Source: Clostridia bacterium (lineage in GTDB: Bacteria > Bacillota > Clostridia > Oscillospirales > CAG-272). From it: a stretch of 64,000 bases of DNA. The position numbers and the translations under genes are program-made. Under the pieces are notes generated by a model, which searched no databases, was not told the origin of the DNA, and saw nothing but the letters and a program-made list of their open reading frames with translations. Shown here in pieces: positions 54,911 to 62,784 of this stretch. The DNA is taken from positions 82,132 through 146,131 of the forward strand of contig JAFTRY010000025.1 of assembly GCA_017462035.1 (NCBI GenBank), in the 5' to 3' direction. The number at the start of each line of letters is the position of its first letter. Positions within the stretch are counted from its first letter, which is position 1.

Positions 54911-55085
54911 ATTACTTTGGTATAGGTTTATGCCATCTTTGATAAACGGGAAAGTTACTTTGGTGTAGATGTATGCTATTCTTGGCTCAACGGTAAAATT
55001 ACTTTGGTGTAGATGTATGCTATTCTTGGCTCAACGGTAAAATTACTTTGGTGTAGATGTATGCCATTCTTTGTTAAACGACAAA
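54911..55085 (+). repeat. Array of four 44-bp units
   Basis: Units begin at 54911, 54954, 54998 and 55042, each starting (A/G)TTACTTTGGT(G/A)TAG and containing ATG(C/T)CAT/ATGCTAT and an AACGG end. They follow one another without spacers. The last runs into the 195-bp repeat. Confidence 0.7.
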
Positions 55086-55227
55086 GAATGGCGAAGAAAG
55101 CGTTTTCAAGGCGTTCCCCCTTGAAAATCCCCCTGCGTCCCCGCCGCTTCATGCGTCGGGGAGGCTTTGCTATAGAAAAAGTCTCACCCGAAGGTTCATA
55201 CGAATACCTTCGGGTGGTTGGTGGGAT
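55033..55227 (+). repeat. 195-bp dispersed repeat, copy B
   Basis: Inverse-oriented partner of 28027-28220. Differences are few, and the internal frame beginning MPFFVKRQRMAKK stays open in both; hairpins are conserved. Confidence 0.75.
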
Positions 55228-55291
55228 TGCCTTGGATTTCGATGGACGGAATTTTTCGGTAATTCTTTTTTGGTGAAGTAAAGAAGCCCAG

Positions 55292-55439
55292 GGTCGCCAT
55301 TAGGTTTTCTTTTGCCTACCTTCTGTCTATTGATGAGGCAAGGAGAAGTGGGGTCGCCATTAGGTTTTCTTTTGCCTACCTTCTGTCTATTGATGAGGCA
55401 AGGAGAAGTGGGGTCGCCATTAGGTTTTCTTTTGCCTAC
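55292..55439. repeat. 60-bp tandem repeat, 2.5 copies
   Basis: Two identical 60-bp units (55292-55351, 55352-55411) and a partial third (55412-55439), each starting GGTCGCCATTAGGTTTTCTT. 60 bp equals 20 codons, so frames stay open, but no ribosome site or start is convincing. Confidence 0.75.
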
Positions 55440-55464
55440 TTTTCTTTCCAAAAAGAAAAGTAGG
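55435..55464 (-). terminator. Terminator-like hairpin directly after murA
   Basis: CCTACTTTTCTTT pairs with AAAGAAAAGTAGG; it belongs to the same hairpin family as the ones before gyrA and thrS. Confidence 0.6.
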
Positions 55465-56727
55465 TCAGTCACTTACACGTTGAATATTTGCGCCTAAGGA
55501 ACGAAGCTTGGCGGTGAGATCCTGGTAGCCCCGGTCTACGAATTCCAAACCGGTAACGGTACTGATCCCATCGGCGGCAAGAGCGGCAATGATCAGAGCC
55601 GCACCTGCACGGAGGTCACAGGCACGAACATTAGCACCCTTGAGGGAGGGAACACCGTTGATATGGGCAGCGTTTTCCGCAACCTCGATCTCCGCTCCCA
55701 TTTTTTTCAGCTCCTCCACGTACTTGAACCGATTGCCCCAGATACCCTCGGAAATGGTGCTCATACCGGTTGCCAGAGCCAAAAGGGAGGTAAACTGAGG
55801 ATGCATATCAGTAGGAAAGCCGGGATAGGGGTTAGTCTTGATAGAGGTGGAGCGGTAGCTTCGATTCGAGTAAACGGTAATGGCGTTATCGTCACATTCT
55901 ACTCGGATTCCCACCTCACGGAGCTTCTGGGTAACCACCTGCATATGCTTGGGAATCACGTTCCGAAGGGTGACCTGCCCGCCGGTGGCGGCAGCAGCCA
56001 CCATATATGTACCTGCCTCGATCATGTCGGGAGCCAGCTTATAGCTGCATCCGTGAAGGGATTTGACTCCTCGAATTCGGATCATGCTGGTTCCCGCACC
56101 GGAAATATCGGCACCGCAGGCATTGAGAAAGCTTGCCATGTCGGCAATGTGAGGCTCTCTCGCCGCGTTTTCCATTACGGTGACACCCTCGGCAAAGATC
56201 GCCGCCAGCATGACGTTGATGGTAGCACCTACCGAGGCAATGTCGAAGTAAATATCCGCACCCCGCAAGCCCTGTTCCGCCGTGGCGTGCAGATGGGCGT
56301 TGGCATCGAATTCCACCTGAGCACCCATGGCACCGAATCCCTTTAGATGCTGGTCTAGGGGACGGGTACCGAAATCACAGCCTCCGGGATAGCCCACCAG
56401 CGCTTCTCCAAAGCGTCCCAACATGGCACCGATGAGATAGGTAGAGCCTCGCATCTTACCTACCAGCTCCATAGGAGGTGCCTTCATCACCACGTCCGTG
56501 GTATCGATCATGACCTGGTCGGTGTTGGTAAAGCGCACCTTGGCACCCAGAGTCCGCAAGATATCCAAAGCCAGAGAAATATCGCTGACATCGGGCAAAT
56601 TGCTGATCTCGCAAATTCCTCCGGCTGCAATGGTGCCGAACAGGATGGGCAGAGCCGAGTTTTTCATTCCGTTGATATCGATCTCTCCGTACAGCGGCTT
56701 GCCGCCGTGGATGATGAGCTTATCCAT
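55465..56727 (-). CDS. murA: UDP-N-acetylglucosamine 1-carboxyvinyltransferase
   Basis: 420-residue EPSP-synthase-fold enzyme, first committed step of peptidoglycan precursor synthesis. Seen: GGKPLYGEIDINGMKNSALPIL with the catalytic Lys-Asn, MRGSTYLIGAMLGRFG, PGGCDFGTRPLDQH with the active-site Cys (fosfomycin target) present, and PDMIEAGTYMVAAAATGG near the middle. ATG at 56727 follows GGAGG. Terminator-like hairpin right after the stop. Confidence 0.96.
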   Translation of the reverse strand: MDKLIIHGGKPLYGEIDINGMKNSALPILFGTIAAGGICEISNLPDVSDISLALDILRTLGAKVRFTNTDQVMIDTTDVVMKAPPMELVGKMRGSTYLIGAMLGRFGEALVGYPGGCDFGTRPLDQHLKGFGAMGAQVEFDANAHLHATAEQGLRGADIYFDIASVGATINVMLAAIFAEGVTVMENAAREPHIADMASFLNACGADISGAGTSMIRIRGVKSLHGCSYKLAPDMIEAGTYMVAAAATGGQVTLRNVIPKHMQVVTQKLREVGIRVECDDNAITVYSNRSYRSTSIKTNPYPGFPTDMHPQFTSLLALATGMSTISEGIWGNRFKYVEELKKMGAEIEVAENAAHINGVPSLKGANVRACDLRAGAALIIAALAADGISTVTGLEFVDRGYQDLTAKLRSLGANIQRVSD

Positions 56728-56783
56728 AAGAACCTCCACCAAATGTTTGTCAGTCCGGCTACTGCTTTCAGTATATTCCGGGG

Positions 56784-57893
56784 TCAGTGGGAACGATAAT
56801 ACGCCACTGCCAAATCTACGACCATGCCGTAGCTTTTGGTTCCTTCCGTGCCGTGCATGACCAGAAAGGTATTGTTCACCGTCTCGGATACCTCGCTTGC
56901 TACCGAGTGACGGTACTGTTCAAAAAAGGAGGAAAACGCTGCCATCTCACCCAAGACCTCCCCGGGAAGGGCGGCGTATACCTGACGGTACCCCTCGGGT
57001 GAGGCAGAGGAAAGGGCGGAAAGCACGTATTCCAAAAGATTTAGATAGCCGGAGTAACGGATATAAGGATCCTCAGACTCCAGGCAGACGAGAAATGCCA
57101 TGAAATTTGCCTCGTCCTCTCGGGCAATGCCCCGCTGATGGGACAGCTCGTGAGCGGCGGTGTAGGGAACCGTGTAATCGGGAAAGGCTACGTTAATGTT
57201 TGCCTCACCGGTGAAAAAGGAATATACTCCCGTGATATGGGTATAGGACATTGCCTCGCTGAGCATCACCGGCTTGAGCCGGCTGTTCAGCCGCTGAACG
57301 AAGTCGTATTGATCGCAGACCCGGTCATATGCCTCCAGGAGCTTGTCGTTCATTTCCGCATAGTTGTAGGGCATAATGGAGAAACGGGTGACGGAGGAAT
57401 ACGAGATCCTCTCTTTTTCCGCCGTTACCTGCTCTGACAGGATCAGAGCCGTTTCGTAGAGCTCCTCAGCACTGACGTCTCGGCGGTCAATTCCCAGCTT
57501 TTTGTCCAAGGAGCTGCCCCGATACGCAGGAGCGAATCCTACGGTAAAAAGGGAAAAGACCAAGGCGGCAACCGACAAAAGGGAGCCGCAGAAAATACCC
57601 ACACCCCGCCAGGAGTCGGCGTAGCGTCGAATACCGAAGCACACCAGAACGATGGCTACGGGAAGGAGCATGATGACCAGAAATTCCCCCAGAGAAAAAG
57701 GAATCCAGTTGGTCAGATGGGCAAGAAGTGCCCGCAGAAGGGAACTGACGTGGCGGTTGAACCAGTCTGAAAAGGCAGTACTGCAAAGAAACGCGGCATA
57801 CAAACAGGCAGACAGGACGGCAATGCCGTAAAAAACCAGGGCAAAGCGGGGAAAACGCAGGGGACGCTCTCCCTTTTTGACAAAATGTTTCAT
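56784..57893 (-). CDS. DUF3810 family membrane protein with a zinc-protease-like motif
   Basis: 369 residues. Three N-terminal membrane helices (about 17-40, 65-92, 98-121) and a large extracytoplasmic domain. The domain holds HELSH at 248-252 followed by EDEANF at 259-264, the HExxH + E pattern of metallopeptidases, and MPYNYAEMN, SEAMSYTHITGVYSFFTGEANIN. DUF3810 members are uncharacterised. It lies between murA and a pseudouridine synthase, all on one strand, probably one operon. Confidence 0.82.
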   Translation of the reverse strand: MKHFVKKGERPLRFPRFALVFYGIAVLSACLYAAFLCSTAFSDWFNRHVSSLLRALLAHLTNWIPFSLGEFLVIMLLPVAIVLVCFGIRRYADSWRGVGIFCGSLLSVAALVFSLFTVGFAPAYRGSSLDKKLGIDRRDVSAEELYETALILSEQVTAEKERISYSSVTRFSIMPYNYAEMNDKLLEAYDRVCDQYDFVQRLNSRLKPVMLSEAMSYTHITGVYSFFTGEANINVAFPDYTVPYTAAHELSHQRGIAREDEANFMAFLVCLESEDPYIRYSGYLNLLEYVLSALSSASPEGYRQVYAALPGEVLGEMAAFSSFFEQYRHSVASEVSETVNNTFLVMHGTEGTKSYGMVVDLAVAYYRSH

Positions 57894-57908
57894 CGTGGTA
57901 TTCCTTAT

Positions 57909-58922
57909 CTATATCTGTGAATGTGTTTGTAACGGTATGTCCCGGTCCTTCGTGAACTCGCGGCAGAGAGCGATCAGCTCCTCCTCCTTCGGCTCGAAGC
58001 CGCCGAAAAGGGAAGACGAAAGCTCTCGCATATCCTCGGGAAGAGGCGCGGTGAGGGTGATCCGTTCCCCGTCGGAGCAACGGAGAAAAGACAGTACGCA
58101 GGAGTGGAGGGCGTGGCGGCTGATACGGGAATCGGGCTTGCCGTAGAGATTGTCTCCCACTAAGGGGCATCCTAAGCCGGCAAAATGGACACGAAGCTGG
58201 TGAGTGCGTCCCGTCAGCGGCGCGGCACAAACCAAGGAATAGCCACCTGCCGCCGCTAACACCCGATATCGAGTGCGAGCCGGATCGCCCCCCTCGTCGG
58301 GTCCGCAATTCTCCCGCAGGATCACACTTTGGGCGGTACGGCGCATGTAGGTCTCAATGAGTCCCTCCGATTCCCCGGGAACCCCTTGGAGAATCGCAAG
58401 ATAGAGCTTACGGATCTCTCCTTTTTGCATGGAGCGGAACTGGGTTGCCGCCGCTACGCGGTTGCGGGCAATGAGCAAAAGCCCGCTGGTGTTTCGGTCC
58501 AATCGGTTTACGGGACGGAACACGAAGGGGATACCAAGACTTTCGTAACGGTATGCCAAGGCATTTGCTACTGTGTCTCGGTGATGGTTACAGGAGGGAT
58601 GAGTAGGCATATTCGCGGGTTTGTTTGGGACAGTGAGATCTCCGTCCTCGTAGATCACCTCCAGCGGAAGACAGACCGGCTCCAGCCGCTCATTTGGCAT
58701 TTCATCCTCCACCGCTACCGAAAGCAGATCCCCGGTGCGGAGAAAGTAGCGAACGGTCACCGGATTTCCGTTGACTAAGATCCCGCCGGGGACGAATTTC
58801 AGATGCTTGAGAAGCCGCATGGAGATCCCCAATTCCTTTTTGATCACGTCACGAACGGGTTTTCCGTCGTTTTTTTCCTCCACCCGATAGTCCAAGGTGA
58901 CCTCCTTGCCGATTTCAAACAC
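57909..58922 (-). CDS. RluD-type pseudouridine synthase with S4 domain
   Basis: 337 residues. An N-terminal S4-like RNA-binding region (VRDVIKKELGISMRLLKHLK ... GGILVNGNPVTVRYFLRTGD) precedes the catalytic domain with RPVNRLDRNTSGLLLIAR (active-site Asp), KLYLAILQG, PLTGRTHQLRVHFAGLGCPLVGDNLYG. It modifies uridines in 23S rRNA or tRNA; target unknown. First gene of the murA-ward operon; the DnaA-box cluster lies upstream. Confidence 0.9.
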   Translation of the reverse strand: MFEIGKEVTLDYRVEEKNDGKPVRDVIKKELGISMRLLKHLKFVPGGILVNGNPVTVRYFLRTGDLLSVAVEDEMPNERLEPVCLPLEVIYEDGDLTVPNKPANMPTHPSCNHHRDTVANALAYRYESLGIPFVFRPVNRLDRNTSGLLLIARNRVAAATQFRSMQKGEIRKLYLAILQGVPGESEGLIETYMRRTAQSVILRENCGPDEGGDPARTRYRVLAAAGGYSLVCAAPLTGRTHQLRVHFAGLGCPLVGDNLYGKPDSRISRHALHSCVLSFLRCSDGERITLTAPLPEDMRELSSSLFGGFEPKEEELIALCREFTKDRDIPLQTHSQI

Positions 58923-59189
58923 GAAATGGGAAAGCCGAGCTCGGTCTTTCCTCTTCTTTTATTATATTATACCATCTCCCGGGGGATATTACAAGAATTT
59001 TATTGGAATTTCCCTTGCGGTTTTTTGCATTTTCCGGCAAAATCCCGAAAAGGAGCAAAGTTGCCCCACCGTACCGAAAAAACCTTGCTTTGTGGGGAAC
59101 ATGGAATGGAAAAATCCCCCACTCTATATGTTTTTCGGGGAAAATGTATGCCTTTTTTTGGGAAATTCGGCAGTTTCCCCAAAGGCAAG

Positions 59190-59369
59190 TTTTCCATAAA
59201 AGTTTTCCATAATCCATCCGATTTTCCGCAAAAGCTATGGAAAACCATGCTGATAATGTGGAAAACCCAGTAAAATCAAGGGTCTTTTTTGGGGTTTTTC
59301 GTTTTGCCCTATGGAAAACTTTTCTGAAAAGCTTGTCAAGTCTTTTTTGAAAAAAAACCATTTTCCACA
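59190..59369. other. Dense cluster of variant DnaA boxes
   Basis: Six exact TTTTCCAYA sites in 180 bp: 59190, 59203 and 59361 on the plus strand, 59236, 59257 and 59310 on the minus strand; a one-mismatch copy at 59222 and another at 59105. Density is higher than in the dnaN-dnaA spacer. It could be an origin part or a DnaA-binding reservoir. Confidence 0.65.
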
Positions 59370-59536
59370 ATTTGCACAAATCGACAAAAAGAGCGAGTGA
59401 GGGTGAAAAAACTTTCTGGGAGAAGTGGTTCGTCGGGAACCTCGGAAAGGGTATTTGAAAAAATATTGCTTACTTTTTGAGGAAAGGCTGTCCTGTTCCG
59501 GATATGTAAATTCAAAAATAAAATGGGGTGTTTTTG

Positions 59537-59565
59537 TTGATTTTTTCTTCTGTGGGTGGTATAAT
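59537..59565 (+). promoter_or_regulatory. Sigma-A promoter of the mgtE leader
   Basis: TTGATT (59537-59542), a 17-bp spacer and perfect TATAAT (59560-59565); a leader of about 220 nt follows. Confidence 0.78.
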
Positions 59566-59571
59566 AAGGAT

Positions 59572-59794
59572 GGACGGAGGCTCAGATTTCCGTCCGGAGA
59601 ATATACTGAAATAAGGAGGTGACAGTATGAGCGCGGACAGTCAAGGGCAGAGTTGTCATTTGCGTACCTGTAACGAATATTTGATACATAGGGAAGGGCG
59701 CTCCTTGTCACTTCGTTTGGAGGTGCCGTGGTAAAACACGGCTTCTTTTTCTCGCGGTGTCCAAAGGCTCTCTTCCATCGGAAGGGAGTTTTTT
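59572..59794 (+). promoter_or_regulatory. mgtE leader: small ORF, attenuator hairpin and ribosome-site hairpin
   Basis: In order: a GGACGGA/TCCGTCC hairpin (59572-59595); an AAGGAGGTGA site and a 35-codon ORF; a terminator-like hairpin GCCGTG/CACGGC (59725-59742) with TTCTTTTT after it, whose loop holds the ORF stop; then CTCTCTTCC/GGAAGGGAG (59768-59788) followed by six T and the mgtE ATG, hiding the ribosome site. GGCGCTCC (59696-59703) could pair instead with GGAGGTGCC (59719-59727). Not an M-box by sequence. Confidence 0.65.
59627..59734 (+). CDS. Leader peptide ORF upstream of mgtE (35 residues)
   Basis: ATG 6 bp after AAGGAGGTG, one of the best ribosome sites in the window. The product begins MSADSQGQSCHL and ends LEVPW; it is basic, with Arg-, Leu- and Ser-rich stretches and no membrane helix. 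The stop lies in the loop of the attenuator hairpin, so a ribosome ending here would disrupt that hairpin. This supports a regulatory leader peptide more than a functional protein. Confidence 0.55.
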   Translation: MSADSQGQSCHLRTCNEYLIHREGRSLSLRLEVPW

Positions 59795-61201
59795 ATGGAA
59801 GACAAAAGATTTTTTGAGGGAGAAGAAAGAGCCTATCGGTCTGCCATACTCGCCATTATTCGTAGCGAGTATAACGGGGAGCAGATTCGCAGGGAACTGG
59901 ATCGGTACCACGATTACGATATTGCCAGTGTTCTTGAGGAGCTGACGCGGGAGGAGCGAGGCAGGCTGCACGCCGCCCTGGGAAACGAGGCAATGTCGGA
60001 TATTATTTCTTATCTGGACGATGCGGGAGAGTATCTGTCGGAGCTGGATGCCGACACGGCGGCGGATATTATTGAGCAGATGGATGCCGACGATGCCTTG
60101 GAAGTATTGGGGGAGTTGGACGAATCCACAAGAAATCAGCTCCTTGGGTTGATTGAGGATGAGGAGGTTAAGGGAGAGATCCGCTTTCTCGGCTCTTATG
60201 GGGAGGATGAGTTTGGCAGTAAGATGAGCACCAACTTCATTTCCATTCGCCGAGATCTGACCGTGAAGGGAGCCATGAAGACCCTCATTGCCGAGGCGGC
60301 GGAAAATGACAACATATATACCATTTTCGTGACGGATGACAGCGGACGCTTCTATGGTGCCATTGATCTGAAGGCGCTCATCGTGGCAAGGAGCGATACC
60401 GATCTGGAGGAGCTGATCTCTACCACCTTTCCTTACGTATGCGACAAGGAAACTATTTCGGATAATTTAGAGCGGTTGCGGGGGTATTCGGAAGAGCTGA
60501 TTCCCGTTCTTTCCTCGGAAGGGAAACGACTTCTTGGAGTGATTACCTCCAAGGATCTGATTGAGATCGTGGACGAGGAGCTGGGAGATGATTACGCCAA
60601 GCTGGCGGCACTGGGCTCCGAGGAGGAGCGGAATGAGACTCTGCTTCAAAGTCTGAGAAAACGGGCTCCGTGGCTGATCGTACTGCTGTTTATGGGACTG
60701 GCGGTATCGGCGGTGGTGGGTTTGTTTGAGGGAATCGTTAACGAGCTGCCCATGATCGTTGCCTTTCAGTCGTTGATTCTCGGTATGGCGGGTAACGTGG
60801 GGACTCAGTCTTTGGCGGTCACGGTGCGAAGCCTCGGCTCTGATGAGGGGGGAAAGGGAAAGAAGCAGATCGGATTTATGATCAAGGAGACTCGGGTGGC
60901 TCTCTTGAACGGATTGGTGCTTGGTATCGTCTCTTTTTTGATCGTGGCTGTTTACCTTTGGGTCTTTGGGCACTATGCCCCCGGCTTCGCTATGTCTGTC
61001 GCGGGGTGCGTCAGCGTGGCAATGTGCTTTGCCATGACGATCTCAGGCTTTACGGGAGCGGCGATCCCCCTCTGTCTCTATCGGGCGGGAGCTGACCCTG
61101 CCGTGGCATCGGGACCGTTGATTACCACGGTGAATGACCTGATGGCGGTAGTCAGCTATTACGGTCTTGCCTGGTGTCTGCTCTTGGGATTCGGAAGATA
61201 G
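59795..61201 (+). CDS. mgtE: Magnesium transporter MgtE
   Basis: 468-residue Mg2+ channel. N domain of helical repeats (about 30-135: LEELTREERGRLHAALG, DADTAADIIEQMDADDALEVLGELD), two CBS domains (about 145-265: MSTNFISIRRDLTVKGAMKTL, GVITSKDLIEIVDEE), a plug helix, and five membrane helices to the end with LILGMAGNVGTQSLAVTVRSL, PLCLYRAGADPAVASGPLITTVNDLMAV, where the pore Asp lies. Expression probably depends on the leader described upstream. Confidence 0.94.
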   Translation: MEDKRFFEGEERAYRSAILAIIRSEYNGEQIRRELDRYHDYDIASVLEELTREERGRLHAALGNEAMSDIISYLDDAGEYLSELDADTAADIIEQMDADDALEVLGELDESTRNQLLGLIEDEEVKGEIRFLGSYGEDEFGSKMSTNFISIRRDLTVKGAMKTLIAEAAENDNIYTIFVTDDSGRFYGAIDLKALIVARSDTDLEELISTTFPYVCDKETISDNLERLRGYSEELIPVLSSEGKRLLGVITSKDLIEIVDEELGDDYAKLAALGSEEERNETLLQSLRKRAPWLIVLLFMGLAVSAVVGLFEGIVNELPMIVAFQSLILGMAGNVGTQSLAVTVRSLGSDEGGKGKKQIGFMIKETRVALLNGLVLGIVSFLIVAVYLWVFGHYAPGFAMSVAGCVSVAMCFAMTISGFTGAAIPLCLYRAGADPAVASGPLITTVNDLMAVVSYYGLAWCLLLGFGR

Positions 61202-61295
61202 ATATACGGAACCGCTTTGCGCCCTCAGGGCTCAACAGCTATGATCACCTGACTTAAAATAGGGTTTGTGGACAGAGGTGCAGTGCTTGTTAAGA

Positions 61296-61341
61296 AAAAG
61301 GACAGAGAATAGGGGATGACCCCAAGATTCTCTGTCCTTTT
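61296..61341. terminator. Terminator after mgtE
   Basis: AAAAGGACAGAGAAT pairs with ATTCTCTGTCCTTTT, with GGGG/CCCC in the loop. Confidence 0.85.
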
Positions 61342-61425
61342 CCTGTTGGTAAGTATTTAATTTTAAAACGGTCCTTTACCGTACGCACGTGACTATGCAA
61401 TAGAATTGTAGAAAAGCCGAGGAGG

Positions 61426-62304
61426 TCAGATCGAAAGAAGTACCACGGCGACGGTTCCGATTCCTATGCCGATCCATTGCCAATATCTCAGCTTTTCATG
61501 GAACGCGACAAAGGAGAAGATACTGGTGACGGCAAGTCCGCCCACGGCAATGACAGGATAAACCAGGCTGGAGGGTACCGCGGAGGTCGCAAGAAGGATC
61601 ACCAAGAAATTCAAAACCACGTTGCAAAGCCCCGCGCCTACGGGGAAGACGGTGGCATTCCTTAAAATGGACTTGGTATCCGAGCGATCACTTCGTAAGT
61701 ACAGGATCCAATAAAAGAGGGTGGAGATGGCGATGGCAATCACCATCAGCTGATTGATTACCGTATTTTCCCGCAAACTGTCTTTGCTGGATTTTTTGAA
61801 TGATGGCGCAACCGGCGTTTCCGATCACCGCCATAAGGACGAAGAGGAACCATTGGGGGGTGACGCGCACCGTCTCTTCTTTTTGGGTTTTACCCTTGTA
61901 AAGGCAGAGCCAAAGAGAAACACCGACCAGAATAAGTCCGATGCCGATGGTGGAGGAGAAGGGTTCGTCCCAGAAGAAAAAGCCCCAAACGGTGGTTCCG
62001 ATGAGAGACAGCTGCAAGAACAAAGAGGTCAGGGAGATGGGACCTGTGCGCAGGGCATTGATCAAGCCGATCTGGCAGATGGCATAGGACAGACCAAAAG
62101 CGAGGGAGTAGGGAAGAACACCCGGTACAAAGGAGGGGTCCGTGGCGAAAAGAATCGCCCAGCCCAAAAGAGACGTAGAACAGTACAGGATATTGTAAAG
62201 TGGGGAAGGATCTTTCCTTTCGGCGGTTTTTTGATTGTAATATGCGCCGAACACTCCGGCGGAGGCGGAGCACAAAACCGTGATCTGAGATACAAATAAT
62301 CCAT
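61426..62304 (-). pseudogene. EamA/DMT-family transporter, frameshifted
   Basis: Minus-strand frames join into a ten-helix drug/metabolite transporter. The first piece (ATG at 62304, AAGGGA ahead) shifts frame after six codons near 62285. The second reads LCSASAGVFGAYYNQKTAER to IQKIQQRQF. The third continues RENTVINQLMVIAIAIS to the end near 61426, with FSFVAFHEKLRYWQWIGIGI as the last EamA motif. The second join is near 61770. Two single-base shifts suggest an inactive gene; substrate unknown. Confidence 0.75.
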
Positions 62305-62435
62305 GGTAATCCCTTCATAAAAGCATTTTGTGCTGTTTTACAACAAATAGGGGAAAAATTCAATAGTTCTAAGAAAAAAGCAAAAACTTTTCTGTTCCGC
62401 TGAAAAAACGTGCTATGATAATGGGTACGGGTCAC

Positions 62436-62479
62436 CAAGAAACGAAAAAAGCACCGCGATTGCGGTGCTTCGTTTCTTG
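62436..62479. terminator. Strong hairpin, terminator-like
   Basis: CAAGAAACGAA pairs with TTCGTTTCTTG, inner GCACCGC/GCGGTGC around GATT. Confidence 0.7.
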
Positions 62480-62589
62480 TGAGTAATAGGTGTAAAGGAT
62501 ACACGGATGAGTTCGGTCGAAAAGCGGATGAGTTTTTTGAAAACGGTTTCAAATTTAATTAAAGGTCGAAATGCTATTTATAATAAAAA

Positions 62590-62718
62590 TGACAGAGGTC
62601 GTTAAAACCCCAACCGCGTATGCAGACCCGGAAGCTTCTCGCTCTGTCATCTTTGTTGACCGAGGTCGTCATAGCGCCAGCCTTGCAATCGCAGACTCCG
62701 GCAACTCTCGCTCGGTCA
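62590..62718. repeat. Two tandem 60-nt structured units
   Basis: Unit 1 (62590-62649) is closed by TGACAGAG/CTCTGTCA, unit 2 (62657-62718) by TGACCGAG/CTCGGTCA. Inner sequences align well (GAGGTCGT, GCAGAC, TCTCGCTC). The A-T to C-G change in the closing stem keeps pairing. Confidence 0.65.
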
Positions 62719-62784
62719 TATATAGTATAGCAAACAAATAAGCTTTTGTCAATATCACATAGGAGTTCGCTTTAACCTCTACCA

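Larger units (their letters stand above)
58923..59626. other. Intergenic region with the DnaA-box cluster and mgtE promoter
   Basis: 700 bp without a credible gene. Left part: A/T-rich TTTATTATATTATACC beside the pseudouridine synthase start. Middle: boxes at 59190-59369. Right: mgtE promoter at 59537 and leader hairpin at 59572. Confidence 0.6.
62305..62784. other. Intergenic region with terminator and tandem structured repeats
   Basis: No gene is seen. It contains the hairpin at 62436-62479 and two related palindromic units at 62590-62718. Confidence 0.55.

Noticed and set aside
54911..55440. CRISPR array
   Set aside because: The repeats are contiguous with no unique spacers of constant length, and no cas genes are in the window.
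59572..59794. M-box magnesium riboswitch
   Set aside because: None of the conserved M-box sequence blocks could be found; the leader is organised around a small ORF instead.
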